From Fidelibacterota bacterium UBA1134 (GTDB lineage: Bacteria > Fidelibacterota > Marinisomatia > Marinisomatales > S15-B10): 13,549 nucleotides of DNA. The notes beneath the pieces are model-generated. The model was not told the origin of the DNA, searched no databases, and saw only the letters and a program-made list of their open reading frames with translations. Positions 1 to 6,722 of this stretch are shown piece after piece (position 1 is the first letter of the stretch; every line of letters starts with the position of its first letter). Position numbers and translations under genes: made by a program. The DNA lies in assembly GCA_002311975.1 (NCBI GenBank), contig DCAL01000019.1, positions 1 to 13,549 of the forward strand. The letters are read 5' to 3'.

Positions 1-1
1 G

Positions 2-74
2 CTCCGGAGGAGGGACTCGAACCCCCAGCCTAGTGGTTAACAGCCACCCGCTCTACCCATTGAGCTACTCCGGA
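2..74 (-). tRNA. tRNA-Asn (anticodon GTT)
   Basis: Read on the minus strand, a complete cloverleaf folds. The acceptor 5' strand TCCGGAG (68-74) pairs with CTCCGGA (3-9). The D arm is GCTC/GAGC. The anticodon stem is GGTGG/CCACT, closed by one G-U pair, and its loop CTGTTAA carries anticodon GTT. The T loop contains GTTCGAGTC. The discriminator base is G (position 2), as is usual for tRNA-Asn. Position 1 is a C, compatible with an encoded CCA tail, but the window ends there so this cannot be settled. It lies downstream of the symporter gene on the same strand and probably has its own promoter. Confidence 0.96.
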
Positions 75-114
75 ATCTTCTAACTTCAGGAAAACCTTCT
101 CAAGAAACAACGAA

Positions 115-142
115 AATTTAGACAGATTACATGGCCGGTCAA
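115..142 (-). promoter_or_regulatory. Candidate sigma-70-type promoter for tRNA-Asn
   Basis: On the minus strand a TTGACC hexamer (142-137) is followed after 16 bases by TAAATT (120-115). Transcription would start about 30-35 bases before the mature tRNA 5' end at position 74, a normal spacing for a tRNA promoter. It sits in the short gap after the symporter stop codon. Seen only by eye; the -10 match is 4 of 6. Confidence 0.4.
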
Positions 143-145
143 ACG

Positions 146-1990
146 CTACATTTCCTTCTCGGCTTCCAAAATCCTGCCTTCCACAAACATCCCGCTCTTT
201 TGCTGTACATCGGTGACATAAACGATACCCTCGTTATCGTGTGGCGTACCGTAAACTGAATGGATAGACTTCAATCCGCCCATCCACTTTCTATTATCCG
301 TGATATATACCAGATCACCCGGATCGGCAGCCATCTTTTCCATGTCGTTCCTAGAGAAGCGGATCACATCTTCCTGATCCTCCACAGTTCTATAATGCAC
401 CAGAACCTTATCACCATCGCGATCGTTCGGTTTACTGCCCTTGAAATATTCCCTGGCGTTCGCCACATCAAATATCGACAGACCTTTGATATCTTCAGGT
501 TTCTTCGGTTTCGTCATCAGGCTCACCGTCACACCGACCAAGGCGCACACCGCTATGTTGTAAAGAGCGCCTATGTAAATGTACGGTTTGCCCGGCATCA
601 TTTCTATACCGTGATCAAAAGGTGCGATCAGCTGCGGAAAGATCTGCCCCAAGATCATGAGTGCCGCGCCAACGGTGAACGTAGAGATCACGGCGGCCGA
701 TGTGAACCGTCTCCAGAAAATACCCAGGAAGATAGCCACAATGAGCGGAGGGGTAAATATGGAATGGAACCAGCCGTGGGCTTCGTAGATCGTGCCGAAG
801 GAGTTGAAAACAGGCACCAGAATAACACTCAATGCAGTTACCCCTACAGATGCCCAGCGGGCTATTTCAAGGTAATGCTTGTCGCTGTGTTCCTTCTTCA
901 CGAAAGGCCGGTAAAGATCATTCACAAATACATTAGCCGAAGCATTAACCAGCGTATCCACGGTGGACATGAGCGCGGCACTCAATGCGGCAATTATGAA
1001 TCCAAAAATACCCGGTCTTGCCACCAGATTCGTGACAACCACAAAAACATCATTGGGATTTATGTTGGGATCGATCTGCCCCGGAAACACACTCACAATT
1101 GCGCGACCAATCCAGCCAGCATTGGAGACAACAATAGCCGAAATAGGCAGTACTACCAGAATATTGATAGTCGCCGCTTTCCGGCCTTCATTCACGCTTT
1201 TGCAGGCCATAAAGCGCATGATCAACCCCTGATTCATAAATAGGAAACCGATGGAGCCGGCAATCCCGTCCTGCCAGAAGATTCCTACAAAATTGAAATC
1301 CGGCGGGTAATTGAAGGGCGCCAACGGCAGCTTCTGTTCGGATGACAGCGCGCCCCAGAATATGTCAAATCCCCCTAAGTAGTCGATGCCCAGCACAAAC
1401 AATAATAGTCCCGCAAACAACAGAATCAATCCTTGGAGAAGATCGGTGAAAATGACCGATGTCTGACCTCCAAAATGCATGTATACAGCGGTTAACACCG
1501 CGATGACAATAACAGTACCCATCAGCGGCAGACCCATAATTTTGTAGAGAGCCGTAGCCAGCGTGAGAAAACCGATGGCAATGTAGCCTATCATATAGAG
1601 CAGAATCATGATTGTCGCCAGAAAACGGGCTGTAGGGTTGAATCGCCGTTCGAAATATTCGGGAATAGAACGGACCCGTGAATAGATGATGATCGGCAAC
1701 CAGCCAAACATGAAGAATGGCACGAAAAACCAGTCGTTCATATAGGTCATGGTAGATGAAAATCCGTACTGGAACGCCTTGGAAGAATACTTTATGAAGC
1801 TGTGGGAACCGACGCCGGTAGCTACAATGGAAATTGTGATCAGCCACCAGGCGTAGCGCCGCCCACCAAAGAAGAAATCTGATGTTGTTTTCGCGTAGCG
1901 GCCGAAGTAACTGCCAAACAACAGGACAGCAATAAAATAGATAATTATAATAGCCTGATCCAAACCGGTGCCAACGATTGGCTGGGTCAT
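146..1990 (-). CDS. Sodium:solute symporter (SSS family), substrate unknown
   Basis: A 614-residue inner-membrane transporter of the SSS (LeuT-fold) family, expected to import an organic solute with Na+. About 13 hydrophobic helices are visible. The SSS signature is present around residues 173-187 (GG, then FTDLLQG), and the helix at about 335-358 has the Ser/Thr-rich S-T-V-D-T pattern associated with the sodium site. After the last helix (ending near 492) comes a hydrophilic tail of about 120 residues, presumably cytoplasmic, which I cannot assign to a domain. The ATG of MTQP was chosen because AAAGGA lies 7 bases upstream; a longer in-frame reading would overlap the upstream gene. That gene, a 70-residue membrane protein, ends 4 bases before this start, so the two are very likely co-translated. 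Substrate cannot be told from sequence. Confidence 0.93.
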   Translation of the reverse strand: MTQPIVGTGLDQAIIIIYFIAVLLFGSYFGRYAKTTSDFFFGGRRYAWWLITISIVATGVGSHSFIKYSSKAFQYGFSSTMTYMNDWFFVPFFMFGWLPIIIYSRVRSIPEYFERRFNPTARFLATIMILLYMIGYIAIGFLTLATALYKIMGLPLMGTVIVIAVLTAVYMHFGGQTSVIFTDLLQGLILLFAGLLLFVLGIDYLGGFDIFWGALSSEQKLPLAPFNYPPDFNFVGIFWQDGIAGSIGFLFMNQGLIMRFMACKSVNEGRKAATINILVVLPISAIVVSNAGWIGRAIVSVFPGQIDPNINPNDVFVVVTNLVARPGIFGFIIAALSAALMSTVDTLVNASANVFVNDLYRPFVKKEHSDKHYLEIARWASVGVTALSVILVPVFNSFGTIYEAHGWFHSIFTPPLIVAIFLGIFWRRFTSAAVISTFTVGAALMILGQIFPQLIAPFDHGIEMMPGKPYIYIGALYNIAVCALVGVTVSLMTKPKKPEDIKGLSIFDVANAREYFKGSKPNDRDGDKVLVHYRTVEDQEDVIRFSRNDMEKMAADPGDLVYITDNRKWMGGLKSIHSVYGTPHDNEGIVYVTDVQQKSGMFVEGRILEAEKEM

Positions 1991-1994
1991 GACG

Positions 1995-2207
1995 CTATCC
2001 TTTGAGAGCCGCCAAAATAACAGCGGCATGAATAAAGGCATACCAGAAGAAACCGAATATCAGAATCTTAAACCAGTGGCGGTGCCGCCGCAGGGATAAA
2101 TCCAGAGCCTTATGTCGGACCGTCAGAACGATCCCGATCAAAAACAAGATTCCACCTGCTCCGTACAGGTAGAGGTAAGGCAGCCACGTTTTAGTGAAGT
2201 CGAGCAC
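1995..2207 (-). CDS. Small two-helix membrane protein, probable symporter partner
   Basis: A 70-residue protein with a GTG start, not recognised as a named family. Two hydrophobic segments (about 10-30 and 46-67) flank a strongly basic loop (31-47, rich in R, K and H). By the positive-inside rule that places the loop in the cytoplasm and both ends outside. It begins 2 bases after the stop of the HIT gene and ends 4 bases before the symporter ATG, so it is embedded in an operon and its 3' end supplies the symporter's ribosome-binding site. Some SSS transporters are known to be paired with a small membrane protein (for example DUF4212 subunits, or YjcH with ActP). By position and shape this could be such a subunit, but I see no clear homology to those. 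An accessory role is inference. Confidence 0.75.
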   Translation of the reverse strand: MLDFTKTWLPYLYLYGAGGILFLIGIVLTVRHKALDLSLRRHRHWFKILIFGFFWYAFIHAAVILAALKG

Positions 2208-2209
2208 GA

Positions 2210-2692
2210 TCAGATCCGGTCGAACTCCGGCCTCAACTCGTCGTAAGTCTCCCTGAGACCCTGAACTTGCACCTTCGTGTGCCCCACTACGGGCATGTAG
2301 TTTGTATCACCCTGCCAGCGAGGAACAAGGTGATAGTGAATGTGTTCTTCGATCCCGGCGCCCGCGGAAACGCCAAAGTTGGCTCCGAAATTGAACCCCT
2401 CGGGATTCATAAGCTTTCTGATTATCTCCATGGATTTATCGGTAAGCGCCATGATTTCCGGTTTGGCCTCCGGAGAAAGATCCAGCGGATCTGCCACGTG
2501 TTCATACGGCGCGATCATCAGATGAGCATTATTATACGGGAAGAGGTTCATCATTACATAGCTCAACTCGCCACGGTATAGAATCAGCATTGCCCGATCG
2601 TCGCCATTGGCCGGCTTGTCGCAGAAGATACAGCCATCACCTTTCGACTCTCTTATATATTCAATTCGCCAGGGAGCCCAGAGCTTTTTCAT
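2210..2692 (-). CDS. HIT-family protein, Ap4A phosphorylase/hydrolase-like
   Basis: A 160-residue histidine-triad protein acting on nucleotide phosphate bonds. The triad is H117-I-H119-Y-H121, within EEHIHYHLVPRW; the middle or last His of this type forms the transient nucleotidyl intermediate. A GASAGAG-like stretch just before it (here SAGAG, 109-113) and the following GDTNYMPVVG (128-137) resemble the actinobacterial Ap4A phosphorylase subgroup typified by Rv2613c, so diadenosine polyphosphates are the likely substrate. C21-x-x-C24 near the N-terminus looks like half of a zinc site seen in many bacterial members. The length is typical for the group. No strong Shine-Dalgarno sequence is visible before the ATG. 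It lies 54 bases after the broken four-helix-bundle gene and 2 bases before the small membrane protein gene. Family assignment is secure; exact substrate is not. Confidence 0.92.
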   Translation of the reverse strand: MKKLWAPWRIEYIRESKGDGCIFCDKPANGDDRAMLILYRGELSYVMMNLFPYNNAHLMIAPYEHVADPLDLSPEAKPEIMALTDKSMEIIRKLMNPEGFNFGANFGVSAGAGIEEHIHYHLVPRWQGDTNYMPVVGHTKVQVQGLRETYDELRPEFDRI

Positions 2693-2746
2693 GGTTAATG
2701 TAAGATGAATGACGGTTGATGGACAGTTGGCCTTAAATACATTCGG

Positions 2747-3116
2747 TTAGTTTTCATTTTGCTGAGCCGATAATCTGATTGAAACGAATATCTTCTTGAA
2801 CTCCGTGGCTTCAGACAACAAGTACTCAAGTTTCTCGGACTCAACCTTGCTATCCGCGATCGGTTTAATGATTCTCAGCCAGTAGTGGCTTTCCCGGGAT
2901 TCTTTTGAAACTACCCCAATCTTGTGGATGAAGTCCTTCTTGGATTCCGCGGCTTGGGCTTCCTCATAATTCGATCCGATAGACGTGGATGATTTGGCAA
3001 GTTGATATCTTGGGACGCGATACTGCTTCTTCTCTTGGCAGTAACGAAAGGAACAATAGGCAATCAACTCCGAACCCAAACGTACGATCTAACATCTTCT
3101 GGGTCTCTTCCTTCAC
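2747..3116 (-). pseudogene. Four-helix-bundle (S23-type) protein gene, frameshifted
   Basis: The downstream part encodes the recognisable family core: residues reading YRVPRYQLAKSSTSIGSNYE, then ESKKDFIHKIGVV and a YWLRII helix. These are the hallmarks of the S23/four-helix-bundle family, small proteins of unknown function first noticed in 23S rRNA intervening sequences. In that frame the first start available is a poor TTG with no homologous N-terminus. The family N-terminus is instead in another frame, from a GTG at 3116 that has an excellent AAAGGAG nine bases upstream. It reads MLDRTFGFGVDCLLFLSLLP and then runs to a TGA at 2964-2966. Joining the frames at about 3021-3038 requires one base to be skipped and restores a protein of about 122 residues. 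Either a real disabling one-base insertion or a sequencing error is likely; programmed frameshifting is a remote alternative. It follows the EF-G-like gene by 28 bases. Confidence 0.85.
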
Positions 3117-3144
3117 TCTGACGATCTCCTTTAGACCTTACCCA

Positions 3145-5229
3145 TCATCCATCATCCCCCTTCTTCGATGCGGCAACGACCTTCTTTTCAAGATCTTTCG
3201 CCATCTCCTCGTAGTGGCTGAAATTCTCCGAATGCATTCCCCGTCCGCCGGTCAATGAGCGCAGGGACGTTGAATATCGATAGAGATTCGCCTGAGGTAT
3301 TTGCGCCCGGATCACCTGAAAACCGCTCTCGGAGTCCATCCCCAAGATCTTGCCGCGACGCCCCGAGATATCACCCATGACATCTCCCATGAATTGCTCC
3401 GGCACCTTCACTTCTACCTCGCTGATTGGCTCAAGAAGACATGGTTTGGCCGCCATGAAAGCTTCCCGGAATGCACCCTTTCCCGCTATCTGAAATGCGA
3501 TATCTTTTGAGTCAACCGGATGCTGCTTGCCATCGTAAAAATTGGCTTCCAGATCAACGACCAAGTAGCCGGCCAGAATACCTTCCTCACAAGCGGCATT
3601 CACCCCTTTCTCGACCGACGGAACGAAGACTCTATCAACATTCTGACCAGTCAGACTGTTTTTGAATTCAACACCACGACCTCTTTCCAGATACTCAACC
3701 CTCATCCACACTTCAGCAAATTGTCCCGCGCCGCCGGATTGTTTCTTATGTCTGTACTTTGAGCTCCCTTGCGACTTGATCGTCTCGCGGAACGGAACTC
3801 TCGGTTCAACAAGGCTAACTTCAACATTGAACTTTCTTTTCAGACGCTCTACAACGATTTCGAGCTGCAGCCCGCCTTGGCCGGAAATAATTGTCTGTTT
3901 CAGTTCAGGATCAACCCTGTACACAAAAGTGGGGTCTTCTTCGTGCAGTGTAGCCAGTCCGGTTGCTATCTTCTCCTCATCGCCCTTGGATTTTGTGACA
4001 ACAGCCTCATGGATGGATGGAGTGGGGAATTCGACCTTACGGAGTTCTACATTCAGTCTGCTGTCACAGAGGGTGTCACCCGTATGCGTATTCTTCAGCT
4101 TCACGACGGCGCCGATATCACCCGCGCAAAGCTGCCCCACATCTTTGCGGTTCTTACCGTTCATCACGAAAATCTGCCCCAATCGCTCTGATGATTGACG
4201 GGTTGTATTCTTCAGATCCATACCGTTCCTGACACTTCCCGAATAGACGCGAAAGAATGACAATTCCCCCACATGGGGCTCGCTGACCGTTTTGAAAACC
4301 AGAATACTGGCCGGATCACTATCAGTCGTAGATATTTCCACCGCCTCTTCTATTCCGGGCTGGCGAGCTTCCACGGAGGTTCTGTCCGCCGGCGAAGGAT
4401 AGTATTTCGCGAGAAGATCCATAATTCGTGTCACACCCACATTAGCATCAGCCGCACTGCATACGAGTGGGATGACGGTACCATTCTGGATGGCGTCGTG
4501 GAGACCATCACGAAGCTCATCTTCTGAGAGGCTGCCTTGATCAAAAAACTTCTTCAAGAGAGAATCATCGGACTCAGCAATATACTCGATTAACTCTTCG
4601 TGTAACTGGTCAACTTTATCTTGCCATTCATCGGGCAGATCGCCTTCTTCGTATTTGCCGCTCCCGTCAGTTCTATAAGTCAACATCTTCCGCCGCAGCA
4701 CATCGGCAATCTGGTTAAAACCCGGACCCGCATTCATGGGTAGCAGAAATGGGAATATGCGCTTAGAAAAATGATCCATCAGTTCCTTCATAACGGTATC
4801 AAACTTGGAGTGCTCCTTATTGAGCATGGTCACGACTATCAACTTCGGGATTCCGCGCTCCCCCGCATATTTCCAGACCAGATCTGTTCCCGCCTCCGGG
4901 GCTGAAACTCCCGGCACGGCAACAAGGGCAAAATCGACAACGTGAAGAGCGCTCCTCGCTTCTCCGATGAAATCGAGAAAGCCGGGTGCGTCGAGGATAT
5001 TGAATTTCTTTCCCTCCCACCCGCAGTGGAGGAGGGTGGTACTGATAGAAATCTGACGACTGGTTTCGCTCAGATGGTAGTCAGAGATGGTGGTGCCGTC
5101 TTCAATCTTTCCGATTCGATTGGTTTCACCGCCGTTGTAGAGCATCGCCTCCGAAAGGACGGTTTTACCTGAAGTACCGTGCCCTACGATGGCGAAGTTG
5201 CGGATATCTGATGACTTGAAAGTACTCAT
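3145..5229 (-). CDS. Elongation factor G-like GTPase (EF-G2-type paralog)
   Basis: A 694-residue translational GTPase with the full EF-G layout: G domain (about 8-280), then domains II-V, with the domain IV/V features EGILAGYLVVDLEANFYDG and DISGRRGKILGM near the C-terminus. It belongs to the EF-G-like paralog branch rather than canonical FusA. The P-loop is GHGTSGKT (16-23). Switch II reads DAPGF (80-84) where EF-G has DTPGH, so the catalytic His is replaced by Phe. The guanine motif reads NKEH (137-140) instead of NKxD, and the local spacing to the following F-D suggests about three residues are missing. The G5 motif is CSAAD (257-261). A ribosome-associated role is likely, but GTP turnover may be weakened or altered. 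The ATG lacks a clear Shine-Dalgarno sequence. Two candidate promoters lie directly upstream, and the broken four-helix-bundle gene follows closely. Confidence 0.9.
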   Translation of the reverse strand: MSTFKSSDIRNFAIVGHGTSGKTVLSEAMLYNGGETNRIGKIEDGTTISDYHLSETSRQISISTTLLHCGWEGKKFNILDAPGFLDFIGEARSALHVVDFALVAVPGVSAPEAGTDLVWKYAGERGIPKLIVVTMLNKEHSKFDTVMKELMDHFSKRIFPFLLPMNAGPGFNQIADVLRRKMLTYRTDGSGKYEEGDLPDEWQDKVDQLHEELIEYIAESDDSLLKKFFDQGSLSEDELRDGLHDAIQNGTVIPLVCSAADANVGVTRIMDLLAKYYPSPADRTSVEARQPGIEEAVEISTTDSDPASILVFKTVSEPHVGELSFFRVYSGSVRNGMDLKNTTRQSSERLGQIFVMNGKNRKDVGQLCAGDIGAVVKLKNTHTGDTLCDSRLNVELRKVEFPTPSIHEAVVTKSKGDEEKIATGLATLHEEDPTFVYRVDPELKQTIISGQGGLQLEIVVERLKRKFNVEVSLVEPRVPFRETIKSQGSSKYRHKKQSGGAGQFAEVWMRVEYLERGRGVEFKNSLTGQNVDRVFVPSVEKGVNAACEEGILAGYLVVDLEANFYDGKQHPVDSKDIAFQIAGKGAFREAFMAAKPCLLEPISEVEVKVPEQFMGDVMGDISGRRGKILGMDSESGFQVIRAQIPQANLYRYSTSLRSLTGGRGMHSENFSHYEEMAKDLEKKVVAASKKGDDG

Positions 5230-5238
5230 TATAGCTTC

Positions 5239-5266
5239 ATTCTAACGATTAGTGTAGAGTGGTCAA
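5239..5266 (-). promoter_or_regulatory. Candidate promoter giving a near-leaderless EF-G-like mRNA
   Basis: On the minus strand TTGACC (5266-5261) and TAGAAT (5244-5239) are separated by 16 bases, each matching 5 of 6 consensus positions. A start point 7-8 bases after the -10 box would fall only two or three bases before the ATG at 5229. The EF-G-like gene also lacks a good ribosome-binding site, which would fit leaderless or near-leaderless initiation. Not proven from sequence. Confidence 0.4.
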
Positions 5267-5296
5267 GAACGATTATTCAATTCACAAGGGACGATG

Positions 5297-5325
5297 AGTA
5301 TAGCCAAATCGATATGGTCAAACAA
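5297..5325 (-). promoter_or_regulatory. Second candidate promoter for the EF-G-like gene
   Basis: On the minus strand TTGTTT (5325-5320), a 17-base spacer and TATACT (5302-5297). This would give a leader of about 60 bases before the ATG at 5229. It lies in the 119-base gap after the 86-residue gene, the largest break in this minus-strand run, which suggests a new transcription unit begins here. Confidence 0.35.
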
Positions 5326-5348
5326 ACGTTTTCAGATGCGAAAATATG

Positions 5349-5609
5349 CTACTCCACCACCTCCTCAATCTCGATAAACTCTCGCAAAGCAGGTAAGATG
5401 TACCTATCTCCAATGTCCAGTTTACTGAAGGAGTCGCCCAATATTCTCAACCGCTGAGAAAGGGGCCGACTCTTATTCAGTACAACGAACTGATCATCAT
5501 TGACCATACAGAATCCTCCTTCAAAATCACCCTTACCCTTGATGAGATTGATTCCCATCTGTTCGGCAAGTTGCTCAAAATGATCCAGCAGTTCTTCTGA
5601 TTTCATCAT
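5349..5609 (-). CDS. Conserved-looking 86-residue protein of unknown function
   Basis: I do not recognise a named family. The protein is small, soluble and without a signal peptide. It has a charged N-terminal helix (about 3-20), a central segment with a Gly-Gly-Phe-Cys turn (FEGGFCMVNDDQFVVLNKSR, 29-48) that predicts as a short beta hairpin, and a C-terminal helical part ending in ILPALREFIE. This pattern resembles small hypothetical proteins I associate with several FCB and deltaproteobacterial genomes, but that is memory, not a search. Its ATG overlaps the stop codon of the sugar-nucleotide gene by four bases (ATGA), and a second ATG follows immediately and could be the true start. AGGGAT about 7 bases upstream may serve as its ribosome-binding site. 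The overlap implies translational coupling to the upstream gene. Confidence 0.75.
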   Translation of the reverse strand: MMKSEELLDHFEQLAEQMGINLIKGKGDFEGGFCMVNDDQFVVLNKSRPLSQRLRILGDSFSKLDIGDRYILPALREFIEIEEVVE

Positions 5610-6688
5610 AAGAGTTCATCCCTGCCTTCTTTTTTCAGTAGATCAACGACTTTTTTGATTTCTTCGGCACGATCTCTCGAGACGACAAGTGTGGCGTCCG
5701 GGGTGTTCACCACTGCCACATTATCCAGGCCGACAACCGCCGTAAGTTTGTCAGTAGAGTAGATTAGATTACCTTTGCCTTCAACAATAATTCCGTCTCC
5801 CCGCACGACGTTTCCATCCCCATTGCGCGACAAGACATCATAATACGAATTCCATGAGGCGACATCACTCCATTCAAATTCCGCTTGCACCACACAGATG
5901 TTCTCGGCGTGCTCCAAGATACCGTAATCGAGAGATTCGGGAGAAAGAAATGACCACTTATCGTTAAGGGTCGACAGATAGTTTCTCTTCCCTATGGTAT
6001 CGCCAATCTCCACCAGGACCCTAAAATGCTCTGGCATCAGATGCTCCATAGCGTCCATGAAGCTGACCGCCCGCCAGACAAACATACCGCTGTTCCACAA
6101 AAAATCTCCGCTCTTCAGGAATCGTTGAGCTACTCTCGGAGTCGGCTTTTCAGCAAACGTTTTTACTCTGAATGCCTTTCCTTCCGACAGTTCGATCTGC
6201 TTGTCAAACTGTATGTAACCGTATCCTGTATGCGGGGAAGATGGAACGACCCCAAAAGTCACCAAATGATGATCTGAAACGGCAAGATCTCTCGCTATCC
6301 TGAGAGCACCTGAAAACGGCCTGTGGCCGACGATCAGGTGATCTGAGGGAAAGACTCCCATGACTGGTTCGGGATCCCTCTTGAGAAGATGTTGTGCCGC
6401 AAGTCCGATACACGGCGCTGTGTTCTTGCCCGACGGTTCGATGATAATGTTTTCTTCCGAAATGCCGTCGATTTCTGAACCGATTATTTGCGCCAAATCC
6501 GGCCCGCTCACCACATAGATATCTTCAACGAATTTCACTTTGCGCAGACGATCGACTGTCATCTGTAGCATGGTTGTGTCACCAATGATCTTAAGGAGTT
6601 GTTTTGGGCGTGAGTTCCGGCTCAGAGGCCAGAACCGTGTTCCTCTCCCGCCAGCCATTATGACAGCGTATAGTTTCGGCGTCTTCAC
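5606..6688 (-). CDS. manC: Mannose-1-phosphate guanylyltransferase
   Basis: A 360-residue cytoplasmic nucleotidyltransferase making GDP-mannose from mannose-1-phosphate and GTP, a precursor for exopolysaccharide, lipopolysaccharide or glycan synthesis. Visible motifs: the pyrophosphorylase signature GGRGTRFWPLSR (13-24) followed by RPKQ, FPSDH (113-117), the EKP triad (180-182), WNSGMF (198-203), SLDYGILE (252-259) and WSDVASW (273-279). The length fits the monofunctional form; the C-terminal phosphomannose isomerase domain of longer ManC proteins is absent. The start is a GTG preceded in frame by a stop one codon earlier, so it is the first possible start; GGAAGAG lies 8 bases upstream. It follows the lipoprotein gene by 34 bases and overlaps the 86-residue gene by four. 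Related sugar-1-phosphate transferases are the main alternative, but the motifs favour mannose. Confidence 0.92.
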   Translation of the reverse strand: MKTPKLYAVIMAGGRGTRFWPLSRNSRPKQLLKIIGDTTMLQMTVDRLRKVKFVEDIYVVSGPDLAQIIGSEIDGISEENIIIEPSGKNTAPCIGLAAQHLLKRDPEPVMGVFPSDHLIVGHRPFSGALRIARDLAVSDHHLVTFGVVPSSPHTGYGYIQFDKQIELSEGKAFRVKTFAEKPTPRVAQRFLKSGDFLWNSGMFVWRAVSFMDAMEHLMPEHFRVLVEIGDTIGKRNYLSTLNDKWSFLSPESLDYGILEHAENICVVQAEFEWSDVASWNSYYDVLSRNGDGNVVRGDGIIVEGKGNLIYSTDKLTAVVGLDNVAVVNTPDATLVVSRDRAEEIKKVVDLLKKEGRDELL

Positions 6689-6722
6689 TCAGCCCACTCT
6701 TCCATTCTAAACGAATACCGGT

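Noticed and set aside
2..74. tRNA as an integration site for a mobile element
   Set aside because: No integrase, no duplicated tRNA 3' end and no foreign-looking genes are visible beside the tRNA within the window.
260..1243. Long plus-strand open frames (also 963-1232) opposite the symporter gene
   Set aside because: Composition is rich in His, Arg and Cys without domains; the minus strand encodes a clear SSS transporter, so these are antisense shadows.
2747..3079. Intact 110-residue four-helix-bundle protein starting at a TTG
   Set aside because: The proposed N-terminus does not match the family and has no ribosome-binding site, whereas the family N-terminus and a strong site lie in another frame upstream.
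3662..4198. 178-residue plus-strand frame opposite the EF-G-like gene
   Set aside because: Ser/Pro/Phe-rich low-complexity translation and no start signal; it is the reverse of a conserved GTPase.
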